From contig JAMWFC010000125.1 in assembly GCA_027475525.1 (NCBI GenBank), positions 639,723 through 703,722 on the forward strand: a stretch of DNA of 64,000 nucleotides, given 5' to 3'. The notes below the pieces were generated by a model. It was not told the DNA's origin. It saw only the letters and a list, made by a program, of their open reading frames with translations, and searched no databases. The stretch's first letter is position 1, and each line of letters begins with the position of its first letter. Below, one piece after another: positions 21,963 to 34,141 of the stretch. Origin of the DNA: Macrolepiota albuminosa (taxonomy: Eukaryota; Basidiomycota; Agaricomycetes; Agaricales; Agaricaceae). Both the position numbers and the translations under genes were made by a program.

Positions 21963-22980
21963 AAGAGTTACATGGAAGGATCTGAAACTGGACTAATTAT
22001 ATCAAAGGATGGAGAAGAGTTATTCCGTGCATCACTGTTGGATAGCACAGGCACCTTGTATCATATCACCTGCACTGCAATTCAAACTGAGTCTACTTAC
22101 ATTGCAAGTGGGAGCCTCCATCTGTGGCATTGACACCTCAGACACTTGAATTATAATGCAATCAGGAATATGTGATGGAAAAACATGGTAACAGGCCTTA
22201 CCATTACATCTCCTACCACCTATGACCACATTTGCAAAGGCTGCGCCCTCAGCAAATCACATTGCACACCTCTTCCTTATGTGAGCACCACCATCTACAA
22301 TAAGATGGGCCTTGTTGTAGTCAATCTCACCGGTCCTATGTCTGTTGAGACATGGACAGAGATGCAATACGCCCTGGTTGTCATCAAAGTAAGCTGCCAA
22401 TTCATGGTTGGTCAGCTGCTGAGATTAAAAAGCAAAGCAGGTGCTGCACTATGAGAGATCATTGCAATGTTGGAAAGGCAGTCAGGGTTGAAACTAAAGC
22501 AGATACATTCAGATGTAAGAACAGAGTTCTTGAAGGAGCTACTCATTGATTTTTGCCATTGCAACAGAGTCCTTCACAAGACAATTGTTCCATACATACC
22601 AGAGCAGAATGGGATAGCTGAAAGAGCTATTGCCATACTCTTCAAAATGGTGTGTTGCATGCTGCACTCAGCAGGAATGGACCTGTGCTACTGGGGCGAG
22701 GCCTTCATGTATGCTGTGCATATTTGAAGCTGCTCACCTACCTTCACTCTGAATGGTGCCATGCCACAGGAGGCCTGGACAGGCCAAAAACCTAATCCCC
22801 AAGAAACTCTGAGGAGGCAAGCTGGAAGTCACATCAGTCAAATATTGCATGATTGGCTGGTGTACCAACAAAACAAAGGGCTACAGACTTGAAGATGTCA
22901 AACCTGGCAAGCTTATCACAGCTAGGGACGTGCATTTTGTGGAAGATGAAAGTCCTGGGGATTTAGCTGAGTTTGAGGCA
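21963..22980 (+). pseudogene. Copia integrase
   Basis: Decayed integrase core: CKGCALSKSH as the zinc-finger cysteines, VNLTGPMSVET at the first Asp region (changed from the usual D), HSDVRTEF as the second Asp block, and PEQNGIAERAI with the Glu. Several stops break the frame. Confidence 0.85.
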
Positions 22981-24885
22981 TGAGGTAATCCGCCATCTGC
23001 AGAGGACCTAGCAGCCTTGGTCTCAGAGGACACTGCTGATGTCACTGCTGCTCAAGCACCTCAATTTGTGGCTCCAACACCAGCATCTGCTGAGACACCA
23101 ATCTTAGAAACCTCCCCTATCATTTCTGAGCCCACATCCACTGCTACCACACCCAAGACCTCAAAATGGGACAACCTGCCTCAGAGAAATCATTCGATAT
23201 GCACCTGTCACCAGGTTGAATGCTATGGCATTGTAGTCATGGATGATGAATCCTCTGAAAAAGAGCATAATGGTCAGCATAGAGCCTATGTTGCCTTCGG
23301 AGAGAATGAACCAAAAACTTATCATGAAGCCATGTCCTCCACTTTCTCAAAACAGTGGGAGAAAACAATCATGACTGAGTACAAGACTTTGCAGAAGACC
23401 AGCACCTTTGAGTGGGTCCCAGTGCTTTCTGAAGGTCGGAAGGCCATTGGAAGTTACATTGTGTTCCGTGTGAAGCGTGATAGCAATAGAAACGTCTCCA
23501 AGTACAAAGCTCAGATTGTTGTGAAGGGCTTTTTGCAAGTTTACAGTCAAGACTTCACTGAAACCTTCTCCTCTGTCACCAAGCTCACTACACCGTGGAC
23601 TTTGTTATCCATCATTGCCTGCAAAGACTGGGAGCTTCATCAAGTCAATATTGTCACAGCTTACCTCTGTAGAGATCTTGAAGAAGAAATATACATGACT
23701 GTACCCAATAGAGTGACCATTGAAGGAAAAACTGGTGGCTACCTGAGACTGAAGAAGCCCCTCTATGGGCTTAAGCAAGCAGGACAGCAGTGGAAAACCA
23801 AGCTCAATAAGGTGATGTCAAAGGCTGGTTTTGAAAAAAAGCCAGGCAGATGACTGCCTCTACATATTGAAAAGAACGGTGAGATCATCATGCTGGTTTT
23901 AGTGTATGTTGATGACATGGCGCTTATTGGAAAGAGCATCACAATCCTGCAGAAGTTCAAGGCTGAACTGTCTGCTGAATTCGAGATATCCAACTTGGGA
24001 GAGCTCAAATATATTTTAGGCATCCAAGTTGAACACAACAGATCTTCACATGTCATCTTCCTGAACCAAACAGCATATATTCACCAAATTCTTGCCCACT
24101 TTGGCATGTCTGAATGTACACCCGTATCCACACCCTCTATCACCAAGCAAGTTCTGTTCATTTCACAGTCACCAAAAAACAAAGACAAACATTCAGAATA
24201 TACAAAATTTGCAAACAGCTTAAACTACCTTGAAGTCATTGATGCGCTACTTTATGCCACCCAAACGTGGCCCAACATTCAGTATTCTGTTGGCATTGTC
24301 TCTCAGTTTGGCAGTAATTCTGGAAAGACTCACCTGAAAGCCACAAAGTGCATATTGCGCTACCTAAAGGGCACTGCTCACCTAGCGTTAGTATTTGGAA
24401 GGAGTAGGAGCAATGAAATTGACCTTGTAGGTTGGACTGATTCAAACTGGACACAAGATATCAATTCACACCACTCAATTGGCAGATTCGTGTTTGATGT
24501 GGCAGGAGGATCTATATCATGGTCAGCAAAGAAACAACCCATGGTCATGCTGTCAATGGTTGAAGCTGAATACATGGCTGCATCAAATGCAACCAAAGAG
24601 GCTATCTGGCTCCGAGTTCTTCTTGAGGACCTCGGATACCCTCAGTTGCATGCAACAGTAATTTATGTAGACAATCAAGGTTGCATTGTGTTAGCCCAAA
24701 ATCCCGTCACACATTCACAAGCCAAACATATCGATATACAATATCATTTCTTATGTGAGCACATCGAAAGAAAGGAAATTAGTCTCAGTTATTGCTCTAC
24801 AAAAGACATAATCACCAATATTTTTACAAAGGTGTTACTGCATGAAGCATTCAAAAAGTTTCGTGACACACTGGAAGTTAGCTGA
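22981..24885 (+). pseudogene. Copia reverse transcriptase and RNase H
   Basis: RT blocks are readable: KYKAQIVVKGF, TAYLCRDLEEEIYM, PLYGLKQAGQQW, and the catalytic YVDDM at about 23905-23919. A short indel near the A-run at 23835 splits the frame. RNase H follows with WTDSNW, EAEYMAASNA, YVDNQG and the C-terminal NIFTK block. TGA ends it at 24883-24885. Confidence 0.9.
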
Positions 24886-24911
24886 ATAATGAAGACCTCG
24901 TCAAATGTGAG

Positions 24912-25211
24912 TGACAAAAGTGCACACCTGTGCTTACCCATTAGTTCCTCAATTATCATCTTATTGCGGACCCACAGATGCTAACAGCTGCAAAGAACAG
25001 TAGTTTTTCAATTCATGTCACCACATGGAGTTCAACTCTTTACATTGAACTCCAGGTGAGCATAATAATATTGTTCTGCCAGTATGGTACACCAATTAAA
25101 ACTCTTTACATTGAACTCCAGTTCTGCATGAATACTAAGTTGAGATTTCATTGTCGCTTGCCTGTGCTGACCACGACCTTCCTTGCACACATCTGAGACA
25201 TCCCTTCATCA
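24912..25211 (+). repeat. 3' LTR of the copia element
   Basis: It is the counterpart of 20482-20783. It is followed directly by GCAGT, the right copy of the target duplication, and then by the G2a sequence that leads into ORF3. Confidence 0.95.
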
Positions 25212-25315
25212 GCAGTGCCAATTGCAGCTTGGCTGAGTTGGTCAGCAACTGTGGCTGAGACATGTCTAAAATTTGAAATTTCTTTTTTCCCTTTCTTTCC
25301 TCAACCATAAACAAC

Positions 25316-28300
25316 ATGCCTGTGGACCCTAGTGAGCAGCAGCAGCAGCAGTTTGAGTTTCTGCTGTTGGTCTTACCATTGGCTGAAGGGGGGGCAGATG
25401 GCTCCTCCACTGACCCAAAATATGCCCCAGTAGGGACAATGACAATAGGCTGTGGGCTTCCCACAGCAGCAGCAACAACCAGTGGTGGGCTACCTGCCAC
25501 AGCAGCCAGTGATCAGTGGCTATCCGCCACAACAACTCATACAGGGCAACTTTATGCCTCAGAATGCATCCGTGGATAGTTTTCCACCTCATCAGACGGT
25601 ACAGGGCACTTATGCACCACATCATGCTGAGGGCCAATCTCAACAAGCCTAGTATGGGAGGCTATTTAGCCCCCAAGCAACATCAGGATGGGGGCAGCTT
25701 GCCTCCATACTGGCAAGGGGGCCAATGAGGGCACATCCTTTGCCCCAGTTTATGGCCCCAGCACACTATCCTGGCATGGCTGGTGTGCCAGCAATGATGT
25801 CATAATCCCTGGCTTGAATGGGAGCTTGGGGTGCAATGCCCCAGTATGGTGCCTCATATGAGGTGCCCACTGAGGGAGGAAAAGCAACCTCTCAGTCAGC
25901 CACAATGCCGGCTGACAGTTTAGAGGGATGTAGATCATCTCTGATGCTGGCAACAATGGCATCTTAGAGCACAGAAGCTCTCAATACAGAACAAAGCAGC
26001 AAGTCTCCAGCTGATGCACCAACAGAGAGCCTGGCCAGGCTCTCCTTGTTACAGCAGCTGGAGATGCTGCACCAACCTGAGCCCAGCTTGGAAGAAGAGT
26101 CATGTCCTTGATGCAACAAAGAAAAAGCATGGGCTGTCGAGCCCAGTCTCAACCAGAACTTAGTCTTGGCTACTCTCCTTCAATGCCTGGGGAATAATGG
26201 GTACAATGTACCCACAGATTTCTCATTCCTCTGCGATGCAGAAGCTGTCATCCTCATTAGTCAGATGATGGACAATATGGATCACATGTGCACTCAGCAC
26301 AAAACTGATCTCCTTGCCCTATTGGCTGCTCATAAGTGGCAGACTACACCCCTGAGTCAGGACACTAACTCTAGCAAAAGGGCATGTTGGCAAGGAGTGG
26401 AGGATGTGCCTTCCTGCTCAACTCAGTCGAGCATTGCTGTTCCTGGCCAGGAGGCCAGTCTAGGACAGGACATCCTCCCCTATGAAGATATCCCTGTTCC
26501 AGCTGCTTCCCTGGCTGATTCAGCACCTTGCTAGTGGTGCATCTGAGGTCACGTCTTCATGACCATTATCCATGTTATCTACCATGCACTCTGGGGAGCA
26601 GAGTTCCTGAGGTGTCAGTACATGCCCCACTGAGGCTAAGGCCTTACAACCCCAAAAGGATTGTTGGGGTAAGCATCCAGAAGGGCATGCATATATCAAT
26701 GTGCACTTTCCCAAGGATGCTCCAAAAGGGGCCCCAGGAGCTAACATCCCCTTCTTACCTGCAGTATTGGTAGAGGGCCCTCCAGCCTGATACCCTTGGT
26801 GCATGTGGGCAATGGACCCATGTTCAGAGAATTCTGTGCTGGAGAGGCTGCCTTCCCCGCCCTCCGATGACAACTTGTATGAGGAGCCTGAAGAGGCTCA
26901 TATAGAATCTTCTGTGCCGCACAAGACTGCAGCACAATATATGATGCACAAGCAGTGCAACAGTAATTGATGGGCCAAGATGGACCATTGGGTGCAAGAT
27001 AGTGCCAAATAAGGAGCCGCCCTCCTCGAAGATGAGACCAGGTGCATCTCTGATGTGCTTGGTATTGTGATCTATTGAAATTACACTATTGAGTGCCAGA
27101 ACTCATTCTTTAGCATGGGGTTGTCTCCCCAATTTTACTGGTCACCAGTAACCAACACTATCTTTGTCGGGCAAGAAGCCCACGCAGCCAGGGCCTTTGA
27201 GGCCAACAAAGAGGGCAATGCCATGCATATGCCCCACAACAGTAAGGTATACCAAGTTGCACCTTGCAGGTTCCCCTGCAGCCTTTGAGAGCTCTGCAGG
27301 CTCCATTCACTGGTAAACAACCAGTTTACGCTGATTTGTCAGTGTCAGTTGGGCTATCTCTTACTCAACAAATTTAAATAGGTGACTATGAATTGCCACT
27401 CTATGGCCCAAGACAGAGTAATGTCTCAACTACTCAACAAGGCCCTGTACAAGACCATTGCGGTGCCTTTTGTAAGTGCTGAGGAGTGGGAGCAAGTCCC
27501 GCAGATGATTGCCCCTTTGTGGAATTACCAACACAAGAAAAGTGGGAGGCTGGCCTTCGTTGGCCTGACTCCCCCTAATCCAAAGCAACCCTTCACTTTT
27601 GACTACCTGGGCTCATATGCCCTCCTCTATGGGCATCCTGGGACGCCCAACATGTGGACTGGTCTGGCCATGGACTGTGCCATGTGCATTCATTGGCACA
27701 GCCTCTTTGGGTTTGTGCTTGTACATGCTATCAGCACCAGCTGCCTGTCCAAGACCACGGTGCACAAGCACCTGGCTTATGTGTTTGCATGGCCAGGCCT
27801 CTATAAAGAGGCTGTTGCTAAATACAAGGCAGCTATGGGGCAATCCTTTGTGCTCCTCCATACCAAGGATCTAAATTTTGAGGCTTGGGCTGTGGACATC
27901 CCGAAAGCATCAGCTTCTGTCTTCACCACTTCAGACATGTTACACATCCTTCTTCACAATCAAATCCTGGTCAGCTGGGTTGACCATGCATATACTTATG
28001 GGGTCACCTACTTGGCCCACATCTTCTTCGGTGACAACTGGCTCTACAATGAAGTGGCTGCCATCAATGATGAGAGGCTGCAATGCCTTAATCATTATGG
28101 GACACCTCAGTCCCTTGCTCAGTGGGATGGGTGGTGCGAGGCCACCATTGGCAATTGCCAATGCCTGATGCTTCAGCAGCAGGAGAGTTGTTGTGTGTTT
28201 GACAATGCATTCACTAAGGGGATGTATCTCCTCATCAGGCAGGACATTCATGACCAAGAGCTCTGGACGTGCCAGTACCTATCTGATGATGGGGATCTTC

Positions 28301-28530
28301 CTGATCCTCAACCACCTACTCCAGGGCTGACCTTTGACCCCACCATTACACTGTCCCTGCTACAGGACTATGATGATTCCCTGCTTATAGCAGGGCCATC
28401 AGGCACTTCTCACAAGCTTGCATCTGAGGTTGAACTCCTCGACTACAATATGAACAACATGACTGCCGATCTATTCCAGGAGCCTGGAGACTCTCTGATT
28501 GCCCCTGTCCCTGACTTACCAACAGCCTGA
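25316..28530 (+). pseudogene. ORF3 of G2a
   Basis: This is the G2 version of the extra ORF. The N-terminus is P/Q-rich (GFPQQQQQP, GYPPQQL, encoded by CAG repeats). The middle is degenerate. The C-terminal part is the longest intact piece (27382-28530, 382 codons) with YALLYGHPG, ALAMD-type, PGLYKEAVAKY, WVDHAYTYGV and YGTPQSLAQWDGW. The order and spacing match ORF3 of G1. An acidic tail (DDGDLPDPQPP) ends with TGA at 28528-28530. Many stops upstream of 27382 make it a pseudogene. Confidence 0.75.
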
Positions 28531-28575
28531 CCATTGTGGTGCTCCAAGACTGTAGTTTGGTCTGATTGGGGGGTG

Positions 28576-28790
28576 TGTAGTGTAGTACGCTATGTGGCAT
28601 TGGTCACATAGCTTTTATTTACTTTAGTAGTCAATATTATATTATATTTATTATAATATAATATTATTATTTACATATTATAAATAGTCTCTACTTGCTG
28701 CTTACAAAGCAGCTTATTTTGTATTTATTCTACATAGTCAATAGACTGGACTGGTCTGATTCTGTGTAGTGTGAACTGTAAGCTCTCCAA
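28576..28790 (+). repeat. 3' LTR of G2a, decayed
   Basis: It starts TGTAG after a GGGGGG purine tract (28568-28573 region). It contains the CTATGTGG...CACATAG hairpin and the AT-palindromic core seen in the G2b LTRs. Similarity stops near 28790, before the TTACA end. Confidence 0.8.
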
Positions 28791-30248
28791 GGGCTGAGGA
28801 GTTGGGTGGGGCACTGGCTGGGAGTTCATTGAGAGGAAGGAAAGCAAAGGCATCAACTACATAGCAAGATAAGAGGAAGCACAGAGCTTCACCTGTGTTG
28901 ACAAAGGAAGTGCTGGTGACTTAGCATGATAAGGGAAAGCATTGAGCATCACCAGAGCTGTACTTTAGGAAGGTGACAAATTCAGGTTTGATGTTATTTA
29001 ATCGCACATGCAGACAAGCAAATACAAAGCCATTGAGTGCAGGTAATGTGCCCAGGTCAAAGGGTGCAGAGTCAAGTGGAGCATGGTCTGAGGGCTCATC
29101 AAAGGCTGTGAGGTTGGTTGAGGCACAGGCTGAGGGTTTGTAACAAGGAGAAAGGGTGAAAGTGTTATCTCTGCAACAGGACAAGGAGAAGTGTTGAGCT
29201 TCAACTGAGTTGGTGGAGATAGTAGGGTACAAGCGTGCGCAGAGGTCTCCAAGCTTGGACATATTGGATATTTGTGAAATCTCCCCAATACCTGCCCAAT
29301 TGTCTATTAATGAGGAAATGTGCCAGCATTTGCAGGAGGCCCTGGTAAATAAGCACCAGATAATCTTACAGTTGCACCACATGCAAGAGGATCTTTAGCA
29401 GGAATGACATGCTCAGGAGGCCATGCAGGAAGAGCAGAATATGGTGATTTGTAACAGGAACAGAGCATTTGGAGACAGGGACACCACTTTAGTGGCATGT
29501 GTGGCTATTGAAGACAAGTTGGCTGATTTGTAGGTGTGAGTGGAGCATATTGAGAATTGAGGGTTGGACAATGCGACACCTGGGGCATCGGAGATAGAGG
29601 AGGTATGGCAGGCAATACAGCAAGTGGAGGCAGCACAGCCACAGATTTTACAGAGGAGGAACTGGCTGTTGAATGTGTTGGCATTGTCCCATGAAGATGT
29701 TATGCATAAGTAACCCTATGTCCCATAATATATACCTGATACATCTTCATGTCCAGGAGGGGTGCACAAGTACTGACTGTTGTTGGATAGAAGTTCCTTA
29801 GCGCTTGCCCTCATACAGCAAGGGCTGCCCCAGCATATCTCATCAGAGATTATGCAAGGAATTGATCAGTTGGGAGGTCTGTTAGTGGTGCACCAATGCA
29901 GGAATGCAGTGACACCAGGAACTTGGATAGAAGTAGCAGCGGACGCTGGCCAGCCCATGCCAATGCAGGATAAAATAATCGCAATGGTGGTATTGACTTT
30001 AGAAGAAAAAATGACAATAGCAGAGGCAGGTGAAGCGGTAGTGATGGCAGCAATGACAGGTGGAGCGGCAATGGGTGAAGCGGCAGTGGCAGCAATGACA
30101 ACCATGGAAGAGATAGAGAAGGGACATGAGGTTGGGAGCAGGCCCTTATTCATAATTTCTTGCTTGCAAACCTAAATTTTGTACATTGTATATATCATAC
30201 TATATATGGTCAAACTTTTTATATAGTGTATTATATATGTAGATAGTA
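28791..30248. other. Decayed sequence of unknown origin
   Basis: Fragments on the plus strand look coding (MCQHLQEALVNKHQIILQL near 29320; 29780-30175 with imperfect repeats of an alanine/glycine-rich 14-mer), but stops are frequent. Short direct repeats of the type GGAAGCA..GAGCTTCACC occur at about 28870-28960. I cannot assign the segment. It could be the remains of the element that received the palindrome, or of another retroelement. Confidence 0.3.
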
Positions 30249-32690
30249 TACTACCTATACATCAGGACGTTGTGATACTGATAATGTTTCATTGCAGACA
30301 TTATAAGTGATTGGATGACTTAAACATGCTAATAATCAATTGTATTCAACAATCATTATATAAGCCTATGTTATCACAATCAGAAACTTGAATTATCAAA
30401 CAGTGTAGGAAAATAACAAATTGTGATACTATGCTACCGATTAGGGTGTTTTGGTAATCCTTTTACCTATCGGCAATAAAGCTCAGTTAGCTGAATGTTG
30501 ACAATCCAGTTTGGCATAAAGACATTATATACAAAAATATAAATGGTTGACTAGTAGTAAGTATTAATGTAATTATTAGCTATACTAATATCAATGATTA
30601 ATAAAGGGTCTTCTACTATTATTATGAAACTGTTCCACTAAAGATGTTTAATTAATAAGAGCTTTACTGACAATAGAGCAAAGACAATGTACCATTCAAT
30701 GTTCCTCATGAGAATTGTGACTAAGGCTCCAATGACAGAGGACACTGAGCTACAGTTATACACAAAAAAACCCCGCATAAGCCCAGCAGCATGTGTTTAG
30801 TCTTGACATCCAGCTACAGATATAGAATGAATAGACAACTATTCTACTAACTACAATAAAAAGAACTAGAAATAGAACATTTAGTATGAGGTTTTCAATA
30901 TGTAGCAAGTGAACTTACCTTTAGTCAAGCATGAAAATATTTGCCTTGACTATGCTCACATCTACTTGACAAGGTATCATTACATTACCACACTGCACAT
31001 AACATTGAGCAAGTTTGAATGTCAAAAACACTTCACATACACAATCCTTTCCACATGAAGTGAAATCAGGCTTGTTAGGCTTGCAGCATACTATATGTTT
31101 GATGACAATGAGCTTTATGTTCTACTTGACCTCTTTTGAAGCATCTGAGTAAGTCCAAACTTTATCAAGCTGTTGATTTTTGTGAGTATGGAATGCAGCA
31201 ACAAGAATTCCTTGTCCATCAAAAGCTTTTGTTGTAAGATGTTTCTGTTTGTCACAATGTGTAGAGCTCTGACTCAAGGTCAATGAATGAGCAGACTAAG
31301 AGGTCAAAACATACAGAAAAATGAGATGAGTGGGTCTGATATGATATAGCACATCTGAGTACCTCTCCATCACCTGGAGAATCCCCTGATGAGTCATGGT
31401 GTGCATCTTGATCCCAGAGGGGCAGTGGGAGGATGTGTGAGGGCACCACAATAGGATATCATGGTAGTGCTCCATGTGATAGTACATTGAGAAATGAAAG
31501 GACATGTTGGGTGTCTTTGAACATATGTCTTGCTAGTGCAAACAACAAAACCTCAATTGGTAACAGCATTTGAAAATGCTGAAGTTTGTAACACCATTAT
31601 CCAAGCATCCCAGGAGCACTCTAGATTATGGCTTGTCAATGCACAATGGCCACTTAAACAGTGAATGTCTTGCTGGGAAGGGTGGTAGCATGCCAAGTTG
31701 TCTCTGCCATCATACTTAAAGGGAGGAGCCCCACAAAGGGGCACATGAGGGAGCAAAGAAGGACATAAAGAATGAAATAGTGAGATGGTTGGTGTAGAGA
31801 AGCTCAGATTGGAGGAGACATCAAATTGTGTAGTACGTGCCTTGGTTTGGGAGAACATAACATATAAATACCTCTGCTTAGGTGAGGAGATACTTGGAAT
31901 CATGATGTTAATGACATAGTGGTAGCGACCTGTATTCATCCTGAATATATCAATAAGGGACAGAGAAACAGTGATGGCAGACAACCATGAGAAGACACAT
32001 ATGATTCAGAGTCAGAGTCTGAAGTAAGTAGTATGGGAATCTGAATCACTGTCAGAAGAATAGGAATATTTAACTTTGAGCATAGCCCATTGTTGCTCCA
32101 TGATAAGCCATGGCACATTAATAATTGGTCGTAATGATGGCTTGTTATATGGCAGACTGTCAAAATCAGTAATTGCCATGATCTAGTAAATCAATGATCA
32201 GTTGCCATATCTCTATTGTGCTGGATAACAGACCTCTCAAGTGACAATAGGTGTTCATTAGATAGTGGTGATATACTGAATCTATTGAGGGGTATCTCAG
32301 CCCTGGTATTCAGGGCTTGCTCTCCACAGAAGGCAACCAAGGAACCATAATTCAGAATGCATGTGTCTGCTCTGATATATGATTTTTGCATGGCGGCTAT
32401 TGTCTGTGATGTAATATTGTATCCTGTTGTGCCTGTACTAGGCAAGACATGCAATTAGTCAACAAAACAGGTCTCTTTGTCAGAGACCACTGGATCTATG
32501 GGTTGACTGGACATCCAATAGATCTGGCAAGGTAATAATGTCAGCCAAATAAAACCTTGATTGATTGCAACATTACGGACCAAGTAGGTGTAGAGAATGT
32601 GTTAAAACAAATGCAACTGTAGCTACATTCTGGTGTATGTAGATATCAAATATTAGCATAGTAACACTACAGAATACACGACGTTAAAAA
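30249..32690 (-). repeat. Left arm of a 12-kb palindrome
   Basis: Read in reverse complement, this arm matches 39240-42235 over its length with many substitutions and small indels. The outer end shares ACTAC and TTGTGATACTGATA. The inner end shares GATATCAAATATTA followed by the satellite unit. The arms are diverged by roughly a fifth by eye, so the palindrome is old. The right arm has an additional LINE insertion. Confidence 0.9.
30900..32454 (-). pseudogene. Unrecognised gene relic in the left arm
   Basis: Translating the minus strand gives pieces that also occur in the right arm: a piece at 32454-32191, then MEQQWAMLKVKYSY, IPSISSPKQRYLYVMFSQTK (31984-31553), YYHMEHYHDILLW, and a cysteine-rich end near 31100-30960 (KPNKPDF, CGKDCVCEVF). 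A potential 5' splice site GTAAGT follows near 30917. Both arm copies are broken by stops at different places. The coding signature persists in both, so the arm once carried a gene, perhaps the element's own. I cannot name it. Confidence 0.4.
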
Positions 32691-33000
32691 GGGAAGACAT
32701 TATTCCCACACATATCTGTAACCATACTGATGAATGGTACATATCACAGGATGGTAAAAAGTGAAGACATTATTTCCATGCATACATAGTCTACTACTTA
32801 CTAAGTAACCATACAGACAAACAATACATATCACATGACGGTAAAAATTGAAGACATTATTTCCATGCATACGTAGTATATGGTAGTATCACATGATGTT
32901 AGAAATTAAAGACATTATTCCCATGCATATCTGTAACTGTACAGATGAATGGTAGTATCACATGATGTTAAAAAGCAAAGACATCACAGAAAAACCTCAG
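32685..33000 (-). repeat. Satellite array at the left inner edge
   Basis: About five units with the core GAAGACATTATTCCCA...CATATCTGTAAC, spaced about 58-87 bases apart (cores near 32693, 32763, 32850, 32908 and 32977). They are the reverse complement of the units at 37464-38172, so the two arrays face each other across the pyranose oxidase gene. Confidence 0.85.
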
Positions 33001-34141
33001 AACCCGTAGTCAGTACAGTAGAACGTTTCCTTATCTTAGTTCATTTCCGTTTTAGGTATGTTCGTTATAACTACCTACAGTCTCATAATACATTTTCCAT
33101 TTTAGTGCTCTGGACGCGCCGCGTTGCGAACCGCTAGTCACAAGCCTAACACACCCACCCTTACCCAATCGCGGCTGACCCACCTGTTTTTTTCCGTTTA
33201 TTCCAGGCTTTATTGGCTCAATCAATATGGAACACTGGAGAACAAAGATAGCTGTCTGAACATATCAGATAACCATCAACTCCGGAAACCTCGGGATTGC
33301 AGTGCACCGCATCGGCAGATACGTTTATTGTTCCATTTGTTCCATTCAAGTGACCTGGTAAATTTTGTTGCAACTGATGATCAATATTGTTAAGTCGGAA
33401 CTTTCAACAGAACTGGAGATAAATATACTGTCCATAGACTCTATCTGTCTCTTCAATGAAACCCAGGAGCTGGGGGTTACGCTTCCCGCCATCACTATCA
33501 AAGCTGTTATTCAACGATAGAAACCAGTATTCGCAGAATCAGTAAGCAGTGGGAATGCTAGCACCGATGGAGGAGGCCTACCTACCAAAGCTGCAGGCTA
33601 CATGGAGATCTGTTCTGCCTGTCAACAGCTGCTGACTGGAAAATTTTGGATCAATAGATGCCAGGTGAAGTTCACTGCTCAACTCCATCAAGCAAGCTGT
33701 CCGACATCAAAATGTGGTCAACTACTCCAAGGTGATTGTGGATATGTACGGTATAATCCTTTCACTAACGGTGCCTGAATATCAGCTTAAGGAGAACCTG
33801 GGATCACATGTCGATGCAAGTGTAAAGGCTTTACGAATTGGTTTTTGGTCGTTTACCGTCACTAGTGCGGCGCACTGTCGGCTGACCGCTGTATTGCTCG
33901 AGCATGGGGTGGGTGTGAGGTGTGACCTGTTCATGTGGTGCCTTTACTTAGCCTAAGTCCTTCAAGAGCTCTCTGTCAGCTTCAGAATGTTCTTCCTAGT
34001 CGCTACCCGTAAAATCGCCACTGCGGACCACTTTCCGGAGTAATATGTCGATGTTACATACTGAGAAGTTTCAAGACAGGTGCAAACCTATAAAGCCTTC
34101 AAGGTAAAGAGACTTTCCAGAACGACGATTCTACAGTTGCA
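33001..34141. other. Region upstream of the pyranose oxidase gene
   Basis: This is CpG-containing DNA with no convincing gene. A short stretch near 33600-33720 translates to a cysteine-containing peptide (CSACQQLL ... CPTSKCG) without a clear start or family. It may hold the promoter of the oxidase. No TATA motif could be assigned with confidence. Confidence 0.35.

Larger units (their letters stand above)
20482..25211 (+). mobile_element. Ty1/copia retrotransposon, complete but inactive
   Basis: Two LTRs of 302 and 300 bp (20482-20783 and 24912-25211) start TGA and end ATCA. The flanks are GTAGT (20477-20481) and GCAGT (25212-25216), a 5-bp target duplication with one later change; together they restore the G2 sequence seen near 49111-49120. 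Order inside is gag, CCHC, protease, integrase, RT and RNase H, the copia arrangement. Several frameshifts and stops inactivate it. Confidence 0.95.
18036..28790 (+). mobile_element. Ty3/gypsy chromovirus, family G2 copy a (5'-truncated)
   Basis: It starts inside RT and runs through RNase H, integrase and ORF3 to a decayed 3' LTR. A Ty1/copia element (20482-25211) is inserted between the end of pol and ORF3. Compared with G2b, CG has become TG or CA at very many sites, and the chromodomain-coding part is largely deleted (near 20350). It is older than G2b. Confidence 0.9.

Noticed and set aside
28620..28690. AT-rich palindrome in the G2 LTRs as a replication origin
   Set aside because: It is part of the LTR and present in all G2 LTRs; no other origin features are seen.
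33124..33956. Short open frames upstream of the oxidase as genes
   Set aside because: No motifs, no splice context and no codon pattern; they are kept as intergenic.
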